This document shows, one piece after another, positions 61,501 through 64,000 of a stretch of 64,000 nt of DNA. The translations under genes and the position numbers were made by a program. The notes below the pieces were generated by a model. It searched no databases and was not told the DNA's origin. It was given only the letters and a program-made list of their open reading frames with translations. The DNA lies in assembly GCF_014805625.2 (NCBI RefSeq), contig NW_023998455.1, forward strand, positions 7,093,834 to 7,157,833, given 5' to 3'. Numbering within the stretch: the first letter of the stretch is position 1; every line of letters starts with the position of its first letter. The DNA comes from Glossina fuscipes. Its lineage: Eukaryota > Arthropoda > Insecta > Diptera > Glossinidae.

Positions 61501-64000
61501 GAAATGCCTCCATTTACTTTTTCAACTTAAAATGAAGAGAGTTGGAAGAGAGTTCACGGTGATCCGGATCTCACATTTCCGGATTATCACTCAACGATTT
61601 GTGACTGTTCCGTTATTCCAAGCAAAGAAGTCTTCGTTAATTGCAGTCATTCTTATAGGTCAGATAGTTGCCTTGACTTTTAGAGTGAAAAATTTTAGAT
61701 AGATGTACGCTATGGATGAAAATATTTACAATTTCGTGTTTCTTTTCAATACTCATTCTCGGTTAGATCTGCGTTGTCCAGCTTGTTCTTTCTACTTTTG
61801 CTGTTCAAACTTTTCCTTTTGTTCTGTTTTGTTTCTTATCATTCTCTTACCTTTCTTATTATTAATATTGCAATATATTCAAAACAATAAATTTTATGGT
61901 AAGGTGTGGATAGTGTCCCCCAATGGGGATAATATAACAATGCAAATAAATAAATGTAAACTGCACAAACTTGGAAGATTCATTAAGACAATTTAATGAA
62001 CAAAAATAGATTCATTTCTGACTGAAAGTTCCAAAAAGGAATCACTTCCAGAAGGGAACTAGGCAAGAACCAGTTTAAGGAACAAAAATAGATTCATTTC
62101 TGAATGAAAGATCCAGAGCATCTGTTAACCTTTTTATCTCGTTGGCTTCATTTAGAAGATTGGGCTGGAAAAGGGTTTACGTGGTTCATCTATCTGACGA
62201 GATATTTTAAAGGAAGACGTTGTATTTGAATAATCAGATCACCATGAACTCTAGCAAACATTTCAATACTGTCTGTTCAGTATAATTGTGTGCCCTAAGT
62301 CCAAACTGATCAGCCACCCTGTAGGCGTGGACATATTGGTGGTCCAATGTTCAATTGTGTGCACAGAGAGAAGGAAAAAGTCAGTAGTATTCCTGGCTTG
62401 GGATTTCGGTGGTGCCCATTATCACTAAGAACGTTCGCGTAGTCTAGTGGTTAAGAAGCTCGATCATCAATTCCGTTCAATTTCCATTGTGGTGGGCCAT
62501 ACTTTAATTACGATTGATGTGGCCAGGATACCGGCCGCATCCTATTACTCTCTTCCCATTTCTTTTGTATACGCACATAGGAGATATTTACTGAGTAAAA
62601 TCAGATTTGGTCCGCCATAGTGAATGGAATGAATGAGAACAAGTTCACTGCCATCGGTTTACACCTTTTAACGTCATAACTTTGGTTTAGATATAAAAAT
62701 TCGATCTTCTCTTAGCACCTGTACGGTTGTTAGATAACGATTAACAACTGTTTGCTTGAATAAAAAAAAAAAATAAAAAAAAAAAAAAACAAGGAAAAAA
62801 GCTAACAGAAAGTGTTAACTAGATAATTAATAGCGAAACAATTAATGGAAGATGAAACTCGATCGAAAATGTACAATATAGGAAGAAGAAGAAATCTATT
62901 CAATGATAATGATAAATAATAAGTAAATAGGAATGAATTGTAAATGTGTTGCAGTAAAAAAGGTAGAATATGATCATACGATCATATAATTAGTGAATAG
63001 ATAGCAATTTGCTGAAGGGGATCAGTTATATTATATATATATATATTATAAAGGCTTCACTTTTGCTGAGGTTTTATGTGTTTAAAGGACTTGTGAGGCC
63101 ATACTTTAAACTTTTACTTTGGCGTTGAAAAGATTTCTAGCGGTGAGTTTGCGAAAATGTTCGCAAAACGCAATGAATGCGATGCGTACTTTTCGTAAGA
63201 CGACTGAATGTCAATATTAACCCAAAGACTTTCTTAATTGATTTGTTTTAGGACATCTTTACCACACTTGTGGATGCACAGTGGCGCTGGACATTGTTAG
63301 TATTCGCTTTAAGTTTTCTCATATCGTGGGCATTTTTTGGTTTCATCTGGTGGACGATTGCCTATGCACACGGTGACCTCGAATGGATATATATGCGTGA
63401 TTATCAGCCAGAATTAATACAAAATCAAACGCATCGTATGTGTGTAACGGAAGTGAGGAGTTTCACTTCAGCATTTTTGTATTCCATTGAAACTCAACAC
63501 ACAATCGGTTACGGCAATCGATTTGTAACGGAAGAGTGTCCCGAAGCCATTTTTACCATTTGTCTGCAATGCATTATGGGTGTATTTATACAAGCATTTA
63601 TGGTTGGCATAGTATTTGCGAAACTATCGCGGCCCAAGAAACGAGCACAAACCCTGCTATTCTCCCGAAATGCTGTGATATGCCATCGAGATGGTGTGCC
63701 ATGTTTAATGTTTCGCGTGGGTGATATGCGAAAATCGCACATAATTGAGGCTCACGTAAGAGCCCAGATAATCAGAAAAAAGGCAAGTGAAGAAAGATGA
63801 TTTAACTTAAAGGTAATTTTTTTTCTTATCACATTTGTTTCTTCACTTTAGGTTACTAAAGAAGGTGAAGTGTTACCTTTCTATCAGCAAGAGTTACAAG
63901 TTGGTGCTGATGGCGGTGAAGATCGCTTGATGTTCATATGGCCTACAACCATAGTGCATAAGATAGACTGTAATAGTCCTTTGTACATGTTATCAGCTTC
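37527..64000 (+). CDS. Irk: Inward-rectifier potassium channel gene (Irk/Kir family), 3' end outside window
   Basis: This gene encodes a two-transmembrane Kir channel subunit. Such subunits form tetramers in the plasma membrane and pass K+ preferentially inward, setting resting potential or carrying epithelial K+. Coding joins read 37527-37990, 60284-60398, 63252-63782 and 63852 to beyond 64000. Exon 1 ends in phase 2 and exon 2 supplies one base; the other two junctions are phase 0. The joined frame is open for 419 codons. Visible Kir hallmarks are the slide-helix region DIFTTLVDAQWRW, a first membrane helix at about residues 210-231, the filter TIGYG at 277-281, flanking extracellular cysteines 257 and 289, a second helix at about 292-314, RPKKR at 320-324 (the PIP2-contact region of the family) and the start of the cytoplasmic beta domain. 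The C-terminal exons lie beyond the window. Insects carry several Irk paralogues; I do not assign this to Irk1, Irk2 or Irk3. Confidence 0.95.
40908..41135 (+). mobile_element. tRNA-derived SINE-like element in intron 1
   Basis: ctaccgcgcaatcaagtcgc then gcggtttcagtcttcagggc looks like a decayed tRNA head. The body shares ttaattacgat-like, gtggcc and ctcttcccacttcttt blocks, in order, with 62433-62595. Confidence 0.5.
42235..42495 (-). repeat. Family A repeat, minus-strand copy
   Basis: Reversed block order: tatataagaacttttcaaaa, gagctattttcaatattctt, aaatttcatcaaatatcaca, gacagacaagcttagatcga, ttcagaaagttattg, then gggtgggtctatctcaagcc. It abuts the inverted-repeat element at 42508. Confidence 0.7.
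42508..42639. mobile_element. Short inverted-repeat element (MITE-like), 132 bp
   Basis: The ends ctcaataagttcgtaggat (42508-42526) and atcctacgaacttattgag (42621-42639) are exact 19-bp inverted repeats. The 94-bp interior has no open frame. A nearly identical single end occurs at 49659-49677, so the end sequence is a repeated element. No clear target-site duplication was seen. Confidence 0.75.
44142..44336 (+). pseudogene. Mariner-type transposase C-terminal relic
   Basis: A 64-codon plus frame ends in FDDWMKCWHKCIVSKEDYFE, then KDKINIGEQ and a stop at 44334. The W-x-x-x-W-H-K-C-I-V-S and DYFE-DKI blocks match the C-terminus of mariner/SETMAR-type transposases. The catalytic region is not recognisable upstream, and the sequence just before 44142 contains stops. 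The relic is 5'-truncated and dead. Confidence 0.7.
45786..45835 (+). CDS. Irk: Candidate alternative first coding exon of Irk (short N-terminus 1)
   Basis: An ATG opens a frame MKRLLTWERDLMDAMYE that runs directly into a perfect donor gtaagt at 45836. The 50 coding bases leave phase 2, the same as exon 1, so splicing to 60284 would give Glu followed by YRQTRFSS and the rest of the channel. The stretch is near 46% GC in a region around 30%, has a mixed, protein-like composition and follows an A-rich leader with an in-frame TAA at 45753. Without splicing the frame ends at TAA after 17 codons, so it makes sense only as a spliced exon. I infer this from sequence; I know of no transcript evidence. 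Confidence 0.55.
46388..46481. repeat. Tandem repeat of a 10-bp unit (GTAGGTTGYA)
   Basis: Nine or so head-to-tail units. Units ending gca and gta partly alternate, giving a 20-bp higher-order pattern. It lies about 550 bases after the candidate exon at 45786. Confidence 0.9.
47760..48040 (-). repeat. Family A repeat, minus-strand copy
   Basis: Reversed blocks: ttattcatataaggactttt, gtggtcggatccgaaaacac, caaatttcatcagactgtct, caaaaattggggcc, ggagacggacaggtaaggct, gtgaatcgatcggtattata and gggtctatctcaagtcctta. Confidence 0.75.
48157..48560 (-). pseudogene. Internally deleted mariner transposase relic
   Basis: On the minus strand, frames give a KRPGGPQKTGKQ-like stretch and DENVPQTRKE, resembling the linker region after the N-terminal DNA-binding domain. 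They continue directly into HIAPSDYRLFRWMHHGLAGM and FRKVEEVQNWVGGWIPAK, the C-terminal block containing the last catalytic Asp (S-x-D-x-A-P-S-D-Y in the family, here reduced to the APSDY part). A stretch ISTLQEI then ESDGKF follows and ends in ttt-gat-taa at 48157. The middle of the catalytic domain is absent and there are several frame changes. Confidence 0.75.
48561..49658. other. Noncoding, no gene recognised
   Basis: The sequence at 48690-49050 is less AT-rich than average and may be part of an unrecognised element. No frame there matches a known protein. Confidence 0.45.
49659..49681. repeat. Solo copy of the inverted-repeat element end
   Basis: atcctacgaacttactgagg differs from the right end at 42621 by one base. 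I found no partner end nearby. Confidence 0.65.
50726..50820 (+). CDS. Irk: Candidate alternative first coding exon of Irk (short N-terminus 2)
   Basis: An ATG in an ideal A-rich context (gaaaaATG) opens 31 codons starting MAELRRSLSRLSMLVFAATH and ending in WREELL plus AG. A donor-like gtagta follows at 50821. The phase is 2, matching the acceptor exon at 60284, and the junction would encode Arg followed by YRQTRF. GC content is close to 48%, well above the flanks, and the peptide is amphipathic and basic with no low-complexity tract. The donor is weaker than consensus, since gtagta lacks the usual A at +4 and G at +5. The preceding 150 bases are A/T-rich, as in fly leaders. Confidence 0.5.
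52311..52326. repeat. Perfect 16-bp palindrome
   Basis: gacgtacatgtacgtc is its own reverse complement. It is followed at once by two tandem copies of atgtcaagc. Confidence 0.8.
53150..53505 (+). repeat. Family A repeat, nearly complete plus-strand copy
   Basis: It starts with ttataccccactacactatt, has ttgtgcagacg, attataccgatcgttagaga and gatctaagcttatctgtccg with a (gtctgtcc)n expansion, then the cggaccggatcac and catatgaataattgtac blocks. Confidence 0.75.
53506..54334. other. Noncoding, no gene recognised
   Basis: No conserved frame. A runs occur at 54110-54126 and 54292-54304, just before the weak candidate exon. Confidence 0.5.
54335..54387 (+). CDS. Irk: Weaker candidate alternative first exon of Irk (short N-terminus 3)
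   Basis: An ATG after a long A-rich leader opens MPTISELKDQEMNKTTL plus AA, then a donor-like gtaaat at 54388. The phase is again 2, so joining to 60284 would give Lys followed by YRQTRF. The composition is only about 34% GC and the donor is moderate. Short ATG frames ending at phase-2 donors also occur by chance (for example at 43463 and 39959), so this one needs transcript support. Confidence 0.3.
54790..55516. repeat. Purine-rich and poly(T) simple sequence
   Basis: A (GAA)-rich block at about 54810-54885 produces a Lys/Arg-rich open frame that is not a gene. A 34-base T run occupies about 55483-55516. Confidence 0.75.
56410..56640 (+). repeat. Family A repeat, first of two adjacent plus-strand copies
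   Basis: gatttagaatcacattctta, atctaaacttttct, gtgttccgcaatttttaaga, ggacgaacactatagaaaat and aaaagtcgttatataaacaa blocks, in family order. Confidence 0.65.
56641..56870 (+). repeat. Family A repeat, second adjacent plus-strand copy
   Basis: ctaacttgtctgtccgtacg, then ggactaaacgctattgcaaa, aaaagtcattttatgaataa and a gtagggcgttttatggttag tail. It follows the first copy head to tail. Confidence 0.65.
56871..59010. other. Noncoding, no gene recognised
   Basis: AT-rich intronic sequence without a conserved frame. Confidence 0.55.
59013..59041. repeat. Poly(A) run
   Basis: About 28 A in a row. It could be a retroposon tail or slippage. Confidence 0.9.
59203..59245. repeat. Tandem repeat of a 12-bp unit
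   Basis: Three to four units of the type cgaagcattccc. Confidence 0.85.
59310..59580. repeat. Degenerate tandem repeat, unit about 105-120 bp
   Basis: A block of the type tgctggggtctaggaaatcg, then acc and tggtccaa, recurs at about 59319, 59437 and 59540. Each copy is followed by a weakly similar T-rich half. Confidence 0.45.
59740..60036 (-). repeat. Family A repeat, nearly complete minus-strand copy
   Basis: Reversed blocks: cattttcaatagcgttgtcc, cacaattgcgacctttaggt, tgcttagatcaattcaaaaa, tgattctgactcgattggtg, taacaaaaggcggatcggtc. It ends gtggtgtagggtataaaaat. It ends about 250 bases before Irk exon 2. Confidence 0.75.
60284..60398 (+). CDS. Irk: Irk coding exon 2 (shared cytoplasmic N-terminal segment)
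   Basis: This 115-nt exon lies between a clear acceptor (tgttgtcttgcag, ending 60283) and the donor gtgagt at 60399. It takes two bases from the preceding exon, then encodes 38 residues including FKHGDCNVVQGNVAKRRRRY. This segment, with its Gly-Asp-Cys-Asn core and basic stretch, is the conserved N-terminal part just before the slide helix in Kir channels. Exon 2 would be common to every isoform, because it accepts any upstream exon ending in phase 2. Its donor closes in phase 0. Confidence 0.93.
61994..62112. repeat. Direct repeat pair in intron 2
   Basis: gaacaaaaatagattcattt, continuing ctgactgaaag or ctgaatgaaag, occurs twice about 82 bases apart (61997 and 62079). Confidence 0.8.
62433..62595 (+). 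mobile_element. tRNA-derived SINE-like element in intron 2
   Basis: gcgtagtctagtggttaaga then agctcg closely resembles a tRNA A-box/D-arm, and ttccgttcaatttccattg a B-box/T-arm (62471-62489). The body, with gtggcc and ctcttcccatttcttt blocks, matches 40908-41135. The head is the least decayed of the copies here, but it does not fold into a convincing tRNA. Confidence 0.6.
63252..63782 (+). CDS. Irk: Irk coding exon 3: both membrane helices, pore and start of cytoplasmic domain
   Basis: The exon has 177 codons after the acceptor ttgttttag (ending 63251). In order it encodes the slide helix (DIFTTLVDAQWRW), membrane helix 1, an extracellular turret with one N-Q-T sequon, the pore helix (FLYSIETQH), the selectivity filter TIGYG, the second extracellular Cys, membrane helix 2 and the first cytoplasmic strands (TLLFSRNAVICHRDG, then MFRVGDMRKSHIIEAHVRAQ). 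The position in helix 2 that is Asp172 in Kir2.1 is Gln here (residue 307 of the long isoform). A neutral residue at that site is associated with weaker polyamine block in the family. The frame continues past 63782 for five codons to a TGA, but homology ends at IIRKK, so the exon is taken to end there, at a GC donor. Confidence 0.95.
63783..63851 (+). other. Irk intron 3, 69 bp, GC-AG boundaries
   Basis: The donor reads AAG then gcaagt, which is the classic context of the rare GC-AG intron class. The acceptor is ttcactttag. Joining at these sites gives IIRKK followed by VTKEGEVLPF, as expected for the family. Reading through the intron meets a TGA at 63798-63800. A GT donor (gtaaga) lies inside exon 3 at 63756, also in phase 0. 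Its use would delete nine residues from a conserved strand. Confidence 0.85.
63852..64000 (+). CDS. Irk: Irk coding exon 4, cytoplasmic beta domain, truncated by window end
   Basis: The exon begins after a long pyrimidine tract and ttag. It encodes VTKEGEVLPFYQQELQ, then GEDRLMFIWPTTIVHKID and NSPLYMLSA, which are characteristic strands of the Kir cytoplasmic immunoglobulin-like domain. The reading frame is open to the last base of the window. No stop codon, poly(A) signal or further donor is visible. Confidence 0.93.

Larger units (their letters stand above)
60399..63251 (+). other. Irk intron 2 (2.85 kb)
   Basis: The boundaries are gtgagt and ttttag. It contains a short direct repeat, a tRNA-derived SINE-like copy and poly(A)/TA tracts near 62760-62790 and 63030-63050. 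No additional coding exon was recognised. Confidence 0.85.

Noticed and set aside
62433..62505. Functional tRNA gene
   Set aside because: A-box and B-box resemblance is present, but the arms do not pair convincingly and the body matches another repeat copy.
63783..63800. Exon 3 continuing through ASEER to a stop as the true end of the protein
   Set aside because: The conserved cytoplasmic domain resumes in phase at 63852 after a good acceptor, so a spliced intron explains the data better.
1..64000. CRISPR arrays, bacterial operons or ribosome binding sites
   Set aside because: Spliced genes, microsatellites and element types show eukaryotic DNA. No regular spaced repeat array was seen.

Overview
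The window is AT-rich eukaryotic genomic DNA dominated by long noncoding stretches, homopolymer runs, microsatellites and degenerate transposable-element relics. It looks like a higher fly (Diptera, Brachycera): the one clear gene is an insect-type inward-rectifier potassium channel, its coding start has the A-rich context common in flies, one intron is only 69 bp, and the dispersed repeats and mariner remnants fit a fly genome. I cannot name the species.

Layout. Positions 1 to about 33,000 hold no protein-coding gene that I can recognise. They hold relics: a non-LTR reverse-transcriptase fragment (5264-5527, minus), a DDE-transposase tail (about 5790-6030), a possible second non-LTR fragment (about 7900-8110), two copies of a repeat called family B here, several copies of a repeat called family A here, tRNA-derived SINE-like copies and a three-unit degenerate tandem repeat (about 22,200-22,740). 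Around 33,000-33,330 a GC-richer patch with two initiator-like motifs and a perfect inverted repeat may be a promoter. It lies about 4 kb upstream of the first coding exon.

Positions 37,527-64,000 are one plus-strand gene, an Irk/Kir channel that runs off the right edge. Exons read: long N-terminal exon 37527-37990, shared exon 60284-60398, membrane and pore exon 63252-63782, and cytoplasmic-domain exon 63852 to beyond 64000. The junctions keep the reading frame. The third intron has a GC-AG boundary, and a competing in-frame GT site lies 27 nt upstream of it.

The most interesting observation is inside the 22.3-kb first intron. Short ATG-initiated reading frames at 45786-45835 and 50726-50820, and more weakly at 54335-54387, end at splice-donor-like sequences in the same phase as the long first exon. 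Each could splice to the exon at 60284. I propose that the gene has several alternative first coding exons, hence several promoters, that swap only the cytoplasmic N-terminus of the channel. This is inference from phase, composition and donor sequence and needs RNA evidence.

The rest of intron 1 carries a short inverted-repeat element with 19-bp perfect ends, two mariner-type transposase relics, a 10-bp tandem repeat, a SINE-like copy and more family A copies. Intron 2 carries another SINE-like copy and a short direct repeat.
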